This document shows, one piece after another, positions 1 to 8,863 of a stretch of DNA of 34,146 nt (its first letter is position 1; the number at the start of each line of letters is the position of its first letter). This stretch comes from Candidatus Uhrbacteria bacterium (GTDB taxonomy: Bacteria > Patescibacteriota > Patescibacteriia > UBA9934). The DNA is taken from contig CAINGB010000003.1 in assembly GCA_903848275.1 (NCBI GenBank), forward strand, positions 1 to 34,146, written 5' to 3'. Position numbers and translations under genes: made by a program. The notes under the pieces are model-generated. The model did not search any database, was not told the DNA's origin, and saw only the letters and a list, made by a program, of their open reading frames with translations.

Positions 1-1653
1 TTCACTTTCACCAACGATCTCGATGACGTACTCGACCTGGCTAGCCGCCTTGTCGACGTCAATCGTCAGCTCGTACCGCCCGTTGCTGCCAAGCGGCATG
101 GGCCGACGTTGCCACTTGGGGTCGCTACCCACCCGAAAGATTAGCGTCCCTCGAGCACTCGGATCGTTCGGCATCAGTCCAGCGCTGAAGCCGAGACTAC
201 CGCTCCCAATCGTCCCACTCATTGCCGGCGCGACAATCCTCGCCTTCTCTGGCGTCTGGACTACTGGCGTCGTTACCACTGGCACCACTACAGGCTTAAC
301 CTCGCTCTTCACGACGTCAGGCTTCGGCTTCAAGGTCGGCGTGGTCTTGACTGCGATCTTGTCTGGCACCGTCACCGGCACCGGCTTGATCTCGGGTTGC
401 ACCTCGATCACTGGCTGCACTACCACCTCTACTGGCGCGACTTCAGGCTCCGCAATTTCTTGCTGTGCCATCATCGTTTTGACTCCCCAGCCGAGGCCCA
501 AGAGCAGTGTCAACGTCACACCAGCCTTGGTTCCAGCCTTCAGCCACCTCGCCCAACCAGCCGCGATCACTTCTTCACCGACCTCTTCCTCGACCACCTC
601 CACATGCGGCACCGCGGCAAACTCGGCGGTCAGCGAGGGCCTCTTCGGTACCTCCTCCGACACGGGCTCAACCGCGACGGTTAGTGGGTGCAGCGGCTTG
701 GGCTGGCTGAGCGCAATCTCCTCGGATGGCGGATCATGCACATAGGTTGTAGCAGGTTCGGTGACAGTTGCATGAACCACTGGTAGCACCTCGTGAGGCT
801 TGAGCGAGCCACTTTCGTAGCCGCGACACACCTCGTTGAAGGCCTTGAGGAACTCTTCGGCCGACTGGTACCTGTCTTCACGCTTGTAGGCCGTCGCCTT
901 ACGGACAATCGGCAGGAAGGCGGCCGGCACGGCACTCAGCCGCTGATCACCCTCTTCCGCGATGAACAAGTGCAGAGTGTTGCCGTTGCCAGTTAGGAGG
1001 AAGAACAAAAGCGCTCCGACCGAGTAGATGTCAGACCTCCAATCAGCGTTCTTGAGGTCCTCTGCCTGTTCTGGTGAACAATAGGAGGGCGTACCCATCT
1101 TGACGCCGGTCTTCGTCAGTCCTCGTTGACCGCTCGGGCTCTGCGCAATGCCGAAGTCCATTACTTTCACCTTGCCAGTCTTCGGCAGCATGATGTTTTG
1201 TGGCTTAACGTCACGGTGCACAATGCCGACGGCGTGGGCCGCCTGTAGGGCCTTCATGACGCCAGTCATGACCTCGACAATCGTCGGCCAGGGCAAGCGC
1301 TCGTAGTGCCCCAGCTCCTGGTCGCCGTCACTCGGTCGCCACATGAGTTGTTCGATGGTGTTGCCATCAATAAACTCCATCACGATAAAGTAACAGTCAC
1401 CGTCCACGCCCTGGGAAAAGACCCGCACGACGTTCTCGTGTTCTTCCAGCTGGGCCATGGATTGCGCCTCAACCTCCAGTCGCGCTCGCAATTCCTTGGA
1501 TTGTGATTTGTTGGGATGGAGAATCTTGACCGCTCGGTAGCGCCGCAGCTTCAGGTCAAACGCCAGGTAGACGTCAGCCATTCCACCAGAACCAAGCAGC
1601 TTACGCAGTTCATAAGCGCCACCAGCAATGATGGAGGGGAGTTCTTGAGTCAT
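1..1653 (-). CDS. Hanks-type Ser/Thr protein kinase with TM segment and C-terminal extracytoplasmic region (C-terminus truncated by window edge)
   Basis: Minus frame open from ATG at 1653 to the window edge (no stop seen in manual read); GSGGMADVYLAFD, AVKI, GIVHRDVKPQNIML, VMDFGIAQ, GTPSYCSPEQ, SDIYSVG motifs; hydrophobic segment after the kinase domain; AGGAGGT Shine-Dalgarno before ATG. Not in the supplied ORF track because it has no stop in the window. Confidence 0.93.
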   Translation of the reverse strand, partial: MTQELPSIIAGGAYELRKLLGSGGMADVYLAFDLKLRRYRAVKILHPNKSQSKELRARLEVEAQSMAQLEEHENVVRVFSQGVDGDCYFIVMEFIDGNTIEQLMWRPSDGDQELGHYERLPWPTIVEVMTGVMKALQAAHAVGIVHRDVKPQNIMLPKTGKVKVMDFGIAQSPSGQRGLTKTGVKMGTPSYCSPEQAEDLKNADWRSDIYSVGALLFFLLTGNGNTLHLFIAEEGDQRLSAVPAAFLPIVRKATAYKREDRYQSAEEFLKAFNEVCRGYESGSLKPHEVLPVVHATVTEPATTYVHDPPSEEIALSQPKPLHPLTVAVEPVSEEVPKRPSLTAEFAAVPHVEVVEEEVGEEVIAAGWARWLKAGTKAGVTLTLLLGLGWGVKTMMAQQEIAEPEVAPVEVVVQPVIEVQPEIKPVPVTVPDKIAVKTTPTLKPKPDVVKSEVKPVVVPVVTTPVVQTPEKARIVAPAMSGTIGSGSLGFSAGLMPNDPSARGTLIFRVGSDPKWQRRPMPLGSNGRYELTIDVDKAASQVEYVIEIVGESE

Positions 1654-1773
1654 GTCGACCTCCTAGGTCGGTGAAAGGTTGGAAAAGAACGAATCGGGGG
1701 CAAAGTGCCCAGCCGACCCCGAATGTTAGCGTAAAACCGCAGTTTTAGCAAGCCGGTCGGGCCGGTGCCACGG

Positions 1774-1802
1774 TTGACGTCAATCAGGATTTCAGCTAGA
1801 GT
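1774..1802 (+). promoter_or_regulatory. sigma70-like promoter for rpsF (TTGACG-N17-TAGAGT)
   Basis: -35 TTGACG 1774-1779, 17-nt spacer, -10 TAGAGT 1797-1802. Confidence 0.5.
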
Positions 1803-1870
1803 TACGCCACTTAATTCTTGTCCAACGCCCTTAAGTGGGCTCGCTCAGTGCAAAACTGAGCCAAGCACCT

Positions 1871-2356
1871 ATGATCTACGAGATCTTGACCATCGTCCCA
1901 GCCAAGTTCGCCGACACGGAAATCGACGCCGTTTCCGAGCGAATCGCCAAGCAAATCGCCGCTGCTGGCGGTAAGATTGAGAAAACCGAGAACCTCGGCA
2001 AGCTCAAATTGGCCTACGCTATTGATCACGTTCGTTACGGCACCTACGTCCTCTTCTACATCGAAGCCGCCCAAGAAATCATGGCTAAGGTCGACCAGGT
2101 CATGCGTTTGGCCGACGAAGTGCTCCGCCACATCATCGTCGCTTTGCCAAAGGGCATCCCAGCCCACACTGCTCGTCCAACTTCCTACGTTCCACCATTG
2201 AACGCTGAAGGTCGTCGTTCCAGTGAGAAGGGTGAGGAAAAGGCCCCACGTCACGAAGCTGCTCCTGCCAAGACTGAGGAAAAGCCCCTTTCTACCAAGG
2301 CTTTGGACAAAAAGCTCGATGAAATCCTGGATAGTGATATCATGAAGAGCATCTAA
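1871..2356 (+). CDS. rpsF: 30S ribosomal protein S6
   Basis: MIYEILTIVPAKF...; ATG at 1871 preferred over the upstream GTG at 1835; followed by ssb and rpsR. Confidence 0.93.
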   Translation: MIYEILTIVPAKFADTEIDAVSERIAKQIAAAGGKIEKTENLGKLKLAYAIDHVRYGTYVLFYIEAAQEIMAKVDQVMRLADEVLRHIIVALPKGIPAHTARPTSYVPPLNAEGRRSSEKGEEKAPRHEAAPAKTEEKPLSTKALDKKLDEILDSDIMKSI

Positions 2357-2374
2357 TAGCTCTCAGATATCTAT

Positions 2375-2851
2375 ATGGCCAACTCCTTAAACAAAGCCAC
2401 GCTCATCGGCAACTTGACCCGCGACCCAGAACTTCGCAAAACCGCTGGTGGCCAGGCTGTTACTTCCTTCAGTATCGCTACTAACCGTGTCTTTACTACC
2501 GCCACTGGCGAGAAGAAGGACCAAGCCGACTACCACAACATCGTCGCCTGGGGTCGTTTGGCCGAAATCTGTGCCCAGTACCTCACCAAGGGCAAGAAAG
2601 TCTACGTCGACGGTCGCATTCAAAGCCGTGAATGGGAAGGTCAAGATGGCGTCAAGCGTTACCGTACCGAAATCGTGGCGGAAAACCTCATCATGCTCGA
2701 CCGTCCAACTGGCGCCCAAGCAGGTGGTGGTTACGCCCAAGCCGGAGGCGGATACGGTAAGAACGATAGCTCCGGCAACGTGCCAAGCATGGACGACGCT
2801 CCACTCCCTCCCGCCGAAGAAGAAATTAAATTAGAAGATATTCCTTTTTAA
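2375..2851 (+). CDS. ssb: single-stranded DNA-binding protein
   Basis: OB-fold SSB sequence (NKATLIGNLTRDPELR...) with acidic tail ending DIPF. Confidence 0.96.
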   Translation: MANSLNKATLIGNLTRDPELRKTAGGQAVTSFSIATNRVFTTATGEKKDQADYHNIVAWGRLAEICAQYLTKGKKVYVDGRIQSREWEGQDGVKRYRTEIVAENLIMLDRPTGAQAGGGYAQAGGGYGKNDSSGNVPSMDDAPLPPAEEEIKLEDIPF

Positions 2852-2857
2852 ACCAAT

Positions 2858-3088
2858 ATGCCAAAGATGCAACAAACAACCGGAGGCGCCCGTCACTGCC
2901 CATTCTGCGTGCAGAAGGACCTCGTCATCGACTACAAGAACACGGATCTTTTGCGCCGTTTCCTCTCCTCCTTCGCTAAGATCGTCCCTCGCAAGCGCTC
3001 CGGCCTTTGCTCTGGTCACCAGCGCGAAGTCGGCAACGAAATCAAGCGTTCCCGTATCATGGCCATGTTGCCGTTCGTCCAGGAATAA
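2858..3088 (+). CDS. rpsR: 30S ribosomal protein S18
   Basis: CPFC..., YKNTDLLRRFLS...GKI-like core, RSGLCSGHQREVGNEIKRSRIMAMLPF. Confidence 0.95.
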   Translation: MPKMQQTTGGARHCPFCVQKDLVIDYKNTDLLRRFLSSFAKIVPRKRSGLCSGHQREVGNEIKRSRIMAMLPFVQE

Positions 3089-3104
3089 GAATATGCCAAG
3101 CAAG

Positions 3105-3129
3105 ACGGGGCTGCAGAGCTCCGTTTTTG
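3105..3129 (+). terminator. intrinsic terminator between rpsR and the epmA-like gene
   Basis: ACGGGGCT-GCAG-AGCTCCGT stem-loop followed by TTTTT. Confidence 0.65.
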
Positions 3130-3143
3130 CATAAAGTGAATCT

Positions 3144-4022
3144 ATGATGTCTCGTGAAGACGCTCTCCTCCGTGCCAAAATGTGGAATGATATGTTCGCC
3201 TACCTCCGCGACTTCTTCGCCAAGCGTAGTTATCTCGAAGTCCAAACCCCCATTGCCGTCGGGAGCCCCGATCTCTCGCCCAACCTCTTCCCGGTCGCTA
3301 TCGACTTAAACGTCCTCGGCCGTGGTCCAGTCCGTGCTACGCTCATCACCAGCCCTGAGTTCTCCATGAAAAAGCTCCTTGGTTCAGGCCTCGATAAAAT
3401 TTTCACCATCACGCCCGTCTTCCGTAATGTGGAAGAACTTGGCGGTGATCACTCCATCGAATTCACCATGCTCGAATGGTACCAGCAACACGCCGACTAC
3501 CACGCCCTCATGCAAGAAACGGAAGATCTCATCAACGGCTATCTTGGCTGGACCGACGTTTGGCCCCGCTTCAGCTTCGTCAAACTGCTAGCCGAATGGA
3601 CAGGGGAGACGAGCGACGACACCTTCAATCATCACATCCTCCCCGACCTCATGAAGAAGCACGACAAGTTCATGGTCATGGAGTTCCCAGTCGCCGAAGC
3701 CGCCCTAGCTCGCAAAACTCCAGACGGCTTGGCCGCCGAACGCTTTGAGGCCTACGCTTACGGCATGGAAATGTGCAATGGCTTTACGGAATTGGTCGAC
3801 GCAGCCGAACAACGCAGCCGTTTTCTCATCGAGCAGGCAGAACGTCGCGCCCTGGGCAAAGAAGTCTTTCCCATTGACGAAGACCTCCTTTCTCGGCTAT
3901 CCTCCGTGGCATCACCAACCTTTGGCAATGCCTTGGGCGTCGACCGTTTGGTCATGCTCAAAGCTGGTACCCAAAGCATCGATTCTATTCACCTGTTCCC
4001 ACCTTCGGAACGCTTTCGTTAA
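3144..4022 (+). CDS. epmA: EpmA/GenX-like lysyl-tRNA synthetase paralog (EF-P lysine lysyltransferase)
   Basis: Class II LysRS catalytic core without anticodon-binding domain (FLEVQTP-like YLEVQTPIAV, SPEFSMKKLL, FTITPVFRNVE, EFTMLEWY, GNALGVDRLVML); adjacent to efp. Confidence 0.85.
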   Translation: MMSREDALLRAKMWNDMFAYLRDFFAKRSYLEVQTPIAVGSPDLSPNLFPVAIDLNVLGRGPVRATLITSPEFSMKKLLGSGLDKIFTITPVFRNVEELGGDHSIEFTMLEWYQQHADYHALMQETEDLINGYLGWTDVWPRFSFVKLLAEWTGETSDDTFNHHILPDLMKKHDKFMVMEFPVAEAALARKTPDGLAAERFEAYAYGMEMCNGFTELVDAAEQRSRFLIEQAERRALGKEVFPIDEDLLSRLSSVASPTFGNALGVDRLVMLKAGTQSIDSIHLFPPSERFR

Positions 4023-4025
4023 ACT

Positions 4026-4592
4026 ATGGCCTCTCCAAATGACATCCGCAAAGGCACCGTCCTTAACTACGAAAACGACCTTTGGGTCTGCGTCGGTTTC
4101 CAGCGCGTTAGCCCAGGTAAAGGCAGCTCCTTTGTTCGTACCCGCCTTAAGTCCTTGAGCTCTGGCAAGGTTGTCGAGAACAACTTCAAGGCCGCCGAAA
4201 GCGTCACCTTTGAGCAAGTCGGCTTCAAGAAGATGCAATTCATCTTCGGTGACGAATACACCCTCACCTTCATGGACGGCCAAAGCTACGAGCAGGTCGC
4301 CATTGGTCGCGACGTGGTGGGTGACGACGCCAGGTTCCTCAAGGAGGGCTTGGACGTCACCATCATCATGCACGGCGAGAAAGCCATCAGCATGGAACTC
4401 CCAATCAAAATCGAATACGTCATCACCCAAACGGACACCGCCGTTAAGGGCGACACCGCTTCCGGCAACGTCCTCAAGGACGCCACTATGGACAACGGTC
4501 TCATGGTCCGCGTGCCAATCTTTGCCAAAGAAGGTGACCACATCTTGGTCTCTACAGAAACCGGTGACTACGTGGAGCGCATCGCTAAGTAA
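4026..4592 (+). CDS. efp: elongation factor P
   Basis: KOW-like N-domain, SPGKGSSFVRTRLKSL loop with conserved Lys, GDTASGNVLKDATMDNG, IFAKEGDHILVSTETGDYVER. Confidence 0.95.
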   Translation: MASPNDIRKGTVLNYENDLWVCVGFQRVSPGKGSSFVRTRLKSLSSGKVVENNFKAAESVTFEQVGFKKMQFIFGDEYTLTFMDGQSYEQVAIGRDVVGDDARFLKEGLDVTIIMHGEKAISMELPIKIEYVITQTDTAVKGDTASGNVLKDATMDNGLMVRVPIFAKEGDHILVSTETGDYVERIAK

Positions 4593-4643
4593 CATGCGAT
4601 TCCAGGGGTCTTCAGTCCCGTGGAATTATCCATTCACCCAAAC

Positions 4644-4674
4644 AAAACCCCCGTACTCACTGTACGGGGTTTTT
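4644..4674 (+). terminator. bidirectional intrinsic terminator after efp
   Basis: AAAACCCCCGTAC-TCACT-GTACGGGGTTTTT. Confidence 0.8.
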
Positions 4675-4720
4675 GGTACGGCACGAACGAGTTTAGATCT
4701 CGCTCATGCCAGAGGGGTCA

Positions 4721-5350
4721 TCAGTACCGACGAAGGCTGCCTCCAGCATCAAGAGGCTTGTTCCGCGGCAACTGGTAGACCATCCGCGAGCGTGGGTCAG
4801 GGCAGCGCTGCCAAACTTCTCCGACGCGCTCTTCGAACCAGGCTTTTTTTCCGTCGGAAGTCCACAGCAGATCGACCTCGCCAACGCCAGTGAGTAGCGC
4901 CCGATGCTTACGTAGCCAGTCAATTACGTTCTGGCCACTAAGCTCAAGTTTGAAGCAGCCATCCGAGTCCTTGCTGTCAGGTCTTCTCGGGTAGGTACTC
5001 TGCAGCTCTTCCTGGTTATCGCCCGTCCAGAAGACTCGCGGTTGATTCGCTAGAAGTTCGATCATCAGGCGCAGAGTGTAATCCTGACTACCGGTCCAGG
5101 TCTTCACACTCGGCAGCAAGCTCTCCGCATCGGCAATGGTGAATACCACCCGTTTGCCAACTAGCAACAGCGGATCGATCTCGGCCGCTGTTGGCCGGCT
5201 GCTGGCGTTCTCCGTGAGCAAGGACTTCTCGCGACGCCAACCATCAAATTGAAAGATTAGCAGTTCGCCATCGTCAGCCCGGATCACACCGGTTTTACGT
5301 CGGTGATCAAGACGGTATATAGTCCCAGACTCGGTTTTAGCGATTTGCAT
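4721..5350 (-). CDS. hypothetical protein with N-terminal cold-shock/OB-like stretch
   Basis: 209 aa; GGGAG Shine-Dalgarno 7 nt from ATG; N-term SGTIYRLDHRRKTGVIRADDGELLIFQFDGW resembles a CSD strand pattern. Confidence 0.7.
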   Translation of the reverse strand: MQIAKTESGTIYRLDHRRKTGVIRADDGELLIFQFDGWRREKSLLTENASSRPTAAEIDPLLLVGKRVVFTIADAESLLPSVKTWTGSQDYTLRLMIELLANQPRVFWTGDNQEELQSTYPRRPDSKDSDGCFKLELSGQNVIDWLRKHRALLTGVGEVDLLWTSDGKKAWFEERVGEVWQRCPDPRSRMVYQLPRNKPLDAGGSLRRY

Positions 5351-5445
5351 GGTTTAGCTCCCTAGGTGTTGGCGCCTTACCGCCGTTGAAAGAACATTGT
5401 TGACCGCGGAGTGTAGCTGCTGGCCAGACTTTAGTCAATCAACTT

Positions 5446-5475
5446 TTGGTCTCCCAATCTTCCTCGTGGTATCAT
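5446..5475 (+). promoter_or_regulatory. promoter TTGGTC-N18-TATCAT
   Basis: -10 overlaps the ATG at 5474, so the true start is likely ATG 5489. Confidence 0.45.
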
Positions 5476-5488
5476 GCAGCTAATATTT

Positions 5489-6322
5489 ATGACTACTAAG
5501 ATTTTTAAAGTTATCGTCCCAATCATCCTCGTGACGCTGCCTTTTGCTGTTCCTCCTTTTCACCTTTCCGCCGACATTGGTATTTTCCTGACCGTCATTT
5601 CTTTACTCTTCGCTATTCTCATCGGTTTCTTCATCTCTGGCGCCACTTCCAATTATCTCCGCATGCAAACTCTCATCAGCAGCATGAACACCTCACTGAT
5701 CAGCTTGCACAGTAACTCGGCTATCATCAACGCCCCCGAACATGCCGCTCTGACCAACGCTATCGACACCTACCTCATCGCCACCTTGGACTATGACCTC
5801 CTCGACTTTTCTGGTCTCGCCAACGCTGAATTCGACAATATCATCAACCTAGTTGACCAAACTCGAGCCCACGACGACATCGGCAACGCCATGCTCCAAC
5901 ATTTGCACTACGCCAAAGCCGACCTCGTGGCCAACGACGAAGAAATCGCTATCACCGCCAAAACTATCGTCAATCCGGAACATTGGCTAATCCTCGTCAT
6001 TCTCGCCAGCCTCATCGTTGTCCTACTTCTTAGTATGCGGGACAACAGCATTGCGGTCGCTGTCATTGTCGCCGCTCTCAACTTCACCATTCTTCACATT
6101 CTTATTTTGCTTTACGAACTAGACGCCAACATTTTCCTGGCCAAGAAATTAGCTTTTCAAGCCCCACAACGCGTCTTCTTGTCTCTCGGTCTCCACCCAT
6201 ATTTCCCGGACTTCGCTACCACCTTGTCGCACGTCACTTTACCCAAGCAGCAAACCTACCGCGTTGGTACTCTCTTACGTTCTGGCAAGCGCAAAATAAA
6301 TTTAGTCAAAGCTGGTCGGTAA
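5489..6322 (+). CDS. multi-TM membrane protein (possible DUF4239/bestrophin-like topology), uncharacterised
   Basis: ORF with paired hydrophobic segments at both halves; start moved from 5474 to 5489. Confidence 0.75.
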   Translation: MTTKIFKVIVPIILVTLPFAVPPFHLSADIGIFLTVISLLFAILIGFFISGATSNYLRMQTLISSMNTSLISLHSNSAIINAPEHAALTNAIDTYLIATLDYDLLDFSGLANAEFDNIINLVDQTRAHDDIGNAMLQHLHYAKADLVANDEEIAITAKTIVNPEHWLILVILASLIVVLLLSMRDNSIAVAVIVAALNFTILHILILLYELDANIFLAKKLAFQAPQRVFLSLGLHPYFPDFATTLSHVTLPKQQTYRVGTLLRSGKRKINLVKAGR

Positions 6323-6326
6323 ATGT

Positions 6327-8045
6327 ATGCGCTTTGAATTATTCACCAAAGAACAGAAACTTACTACCGAGTTCTGGCAAACTCTAGTCCACCGCGTCAC
6401 TCAGCGTATTGATTACTTCGACCACTGGACGCTCGAAGTCGCCTTCACGCCCAATCAACTTTTATTTTATCTAGAATCCAAGAAAGACTTTTCCGGCTTT
6501 GCCAACGAATTAGTTCCGTTCATCATCAAATGGGATAAGAATTATAAGGAAGAACTTTACCCTCAAATGAAGCGTTGTTACATCGACTTCTCCGACAAAA
6601 TTAACATCATCCGTCTCAAAGAACGCGAACAGCTCCGCAAATCTCGCACGCTCAAAGGCATTCGCTGGTCATTTTATCGTCTGCCCGTCGGTTCTTACAA
6701 TACACTCGAAATGTTCTTTGTCGACGCCAACGGTACGCCTTATCACTGCAAACGCCGTTTCTTAAAACCCCGGTTCACCTTCCTCGATCTCGATTTAACC
6801 GCTAGCGTCCAGTACAAACCCAAAGAAATCCCGCTTTACGTTCAAGTCCAAAAGACCGCCGAGTTACTTAGCGATAGCCCAGCCGGCGCCCTACTTCAGG
6901 TTCCTGGCTTCCCCTACTTTCAAGAGCCGAAGTATCTGCCCACCGCTCGTTACGACGTGGCTCGGCACGGACTCATTCTCGGTCAAACCGGCACTGGTAA
7001 ATCCCGTTACCTTACCCATTTCATAAAACAGCTTGAAGCTTCCGGTATCACAAAAACTCACACCGTGGTCGTTATTGACCCTCACGCCGCCCTCTACACC
7101 GACTTTTCGCATGATCCCACGCACGCCAACGTCGACTTTGTGCACACGGCCTGTCAGCTGTTTGCTCAGTTAGGTGAACCGACCCTCGCCTCGGAACTAA
7201 CCATCCTGCTGTTCAAAACCCTCATGCAGGATCAGTTCAACTCCAAAGCCGAACGTGTGCTCAAATACACGCTCTTCACGCTCTTTACTGGCGGCCGCAT
7301 GTCGCTCGAAACCCTGCGTAAGTTCTTAACCGACGTCATTACTCGCAAAGAAGTCTTACTAGGGAGTAACGTCGCGGAAGGTATTCAAATTTTCTTCGAC
7401 ACCGAATTTACGGAACTTCAAACTAAGTTTTATCAGGAAAGTACCCTCCCAATTCTCACGCTGCTCGACGAGTTAGCCTTTCTCCCTATCACCAACTTCG
7501 AAACCGCCGCCTCGCTCGGCGAGCTAATCGACGCCAACAACCTCGTCTTCCTCTCCCTCGACCGTACCGCTCTCGGTCAAAAAGCTACTAAACTGATTGC
7601 CGGCCTCCTCATTCAGCAAATCTTCCTCCTGGCCCAGAGCGGCAAGCTTAAAAAGAAAATTCTTTTCCTCATCGATGAAGTCTCTGTCGTCCAAAACGAA
7701 GCCTTGGCCGCTATTCTCTCCGAAGCCCGTAAGTTTGGCCTCTCGCTGACTCTATCTCAACAGTATCTCCAGCAAATCGACAAGAACATCCTCCAGTCCG
7801 TCATTACGAACGTCAGTAACTACGTCATTTTCAAAATTTCCGAAGAAGACGCTAATGATTTAGCTAACAACCTGGAATTCAGTTTCCCGGACGAGCTCTT
7901 CGACCAAGCTGCCGAGCGCTCCACTTACGAGAAACATCTCAAAGTCAAAATGATGACAGAACTACATCCGCGTGAGTGCTTAGTCCGGGTCTTCGCAGAT
8001 GGTAAGTTTTACCCTATGATTAAAGCACGAACTATTGATACCTAG
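6327..8045 (+). CDS. HerA/VirB4/TraC-like P-loop ATPase
   Basis: Walker A GLILGQTGTGKSRYLTHFI, Walker B KKKILFLIDEVS, EARKFGLSLTLSQQYLQQID. Confidence 0.85.
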   Translation: MRFELFTKEQKLTTEFWQTLVHRVTQRIDYFDHWTLEVAFTPNQLLFYLESKKDFSGFANELVPFIIKWDKNYKEELYPQMKRCYIDFSDKINIIRLKEREQLRKSRTLKGIRWSFYRLPVGSYNTLEMFFVDANGTPYHCKRRFLKPRFTFLDLDLTASVQYKPKEIPLYVQVQKTAELLSDSPAGALLQVPGFPYFQEPKYLPTARYDVARHGLILGQTGTGKSRYLTHFIKQLEASGITKTHTVVVIDPHAALYTDFSHDPTHANVDFVHTACQLFAQLGEPTLASELTILLFKTLMQDQFNSKAERVLKYTLFTLFTGGRMSLETLRKFLTDVITRKEVLLGSNVAEGIQIFFDTEFTELQTKFYQESTLPILTLLDELAFLPITNFETAASLGELIDANNLVFLSLDRTALGQKATKLIAGLLIQQIFLLAQSGKLKKKILFLIDEVSVVQNEALAAILSEARKFGLSLTLSQQYLQQIDKNILQSVITNVSNYVIFKISEEDANDLANNLEFSFPDELFDQAAERSTYEKHLKVKMMTELHPRECLVRVFADGKFYPMIKARTIDT

Positions 8046-8048
8046 CTT

Positions 8049-8756
8049 ATGAACGACGAATTAGCCCTCCAAATGTGCAACCTCATCTCCAAAGACGTCT
8101 TTGGCCGTGATTTAGGTCTTTCCCTCGACGCCATTCAGCAAAAACTAACGGCTGGCATTGCTTTACCAGCCTTAATGGAATGCGTTCGCACTCATGTTCC
8201 AGTTTATATTTACGACCCGCAACCAAAGCAGCAAGTCATCAGTGAAGCCGCTTTTATTGAGCAAGCTCAAAAGGACGACTGGATGATGCCTAAACGCGAA
8301 CTCAATACCATCGACGACTTCCTGGCCGCCTGGCAAGCTGCCAACTTCATGAAGGGCGACAAGGCCAACGAATCACAAGACGTCGCCAAGTCCGACTCGG
8401 TCATTTCCTCCCAAGGTGTCTACATGAGTACGCTTATCAGCAGCTCAAAAAATATTCTCTTTTCCCACGGTAACTATTTCTCCAACTATCTCCTTGCTTG
8501 TCGCGGCAATAGTTCTTGCAACTTCGGCATCCGTATCTTCGACAGCATCTACTGCTCATCTAGCTACGAAGTCCGCTGGTCTAACAAAGTCAGCAAGTCC
8601 ATGTTTATCAACGACTCGCTCGACTTATACGAATGCATCGCCTGTTTTGGCCTCCGTTCCAAAAAATATTGCATCGCTAACATTCAATACGAAAAAGAGG
8701 AGTACCTGAAAATCAAAGCCATGATTATCGACTGGATTTTTGCCCAGTGGCAGTAA
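8049..8756 (+). CDS. uncharacterised protein; C-terminal half repeat-like, ending ECIACFGLRSKKYCIANIQYEKEEY
   Basis: Immediately downstream of the ATPase; C-terminal signature resembles a recurrent CPR hypothetical protein family (recollection). Confidence 0.75.
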   Translation: MNDELALQMCNLISKDVFGRDLGLSLDAIQQKLTAGIALPALMECVRTHVPVYIYDPQPKQQVISEAAFIEQAQKDDWMMPKRELNTIDDFLAAWQAANFMKGDKANESQDVAKSDSVISSQGVYMSTLISSSKNILFSHGNYFSNYLLACRGNSSCNFGIRIFDSIYCSSSYEVRWSNKVSKSMFINDSLDLYECIACFGLRSKKYCIANIQYEKEEYLKIKAMIIDWIFAQWQ

Positions 8757-8788
8757 TAGGCGGGGTTACCACCCCCCGCCAATAAGAA

Positions 8789-8836
8789 GAACCGTACCAG
8801 CGAGGAGACCAGCCGGTCTCCTTTTTGGTACGGTTC
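8789..8836. terminator. nested bidirectional terminator
   Basis: Inner GGAGACC-AGCC-GGTCTCC-TTTTT (plus) inside outer 10-bp stem GAACCGTACC/GGTACGGTTC followed by TTCTT on minus. Confidence 0.7.
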
Positions 8837-8863
8837 AGACATTGCGGCCACTAGTCTCGGCCA

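Noticed and set aside
23-745. 240-aa plus-strand ORF
   Set aside because: Antisense to the Ser/Thr kinase C-terminal region, low-complexity Thr/Ser/Gly translation; shadow ORF.
3912-4595. 227-aa minus-strand ORF opposite epmA/efp
   Set aside because: Shadow of efp coding strand; His/Asp/Val-rich antisense translation.
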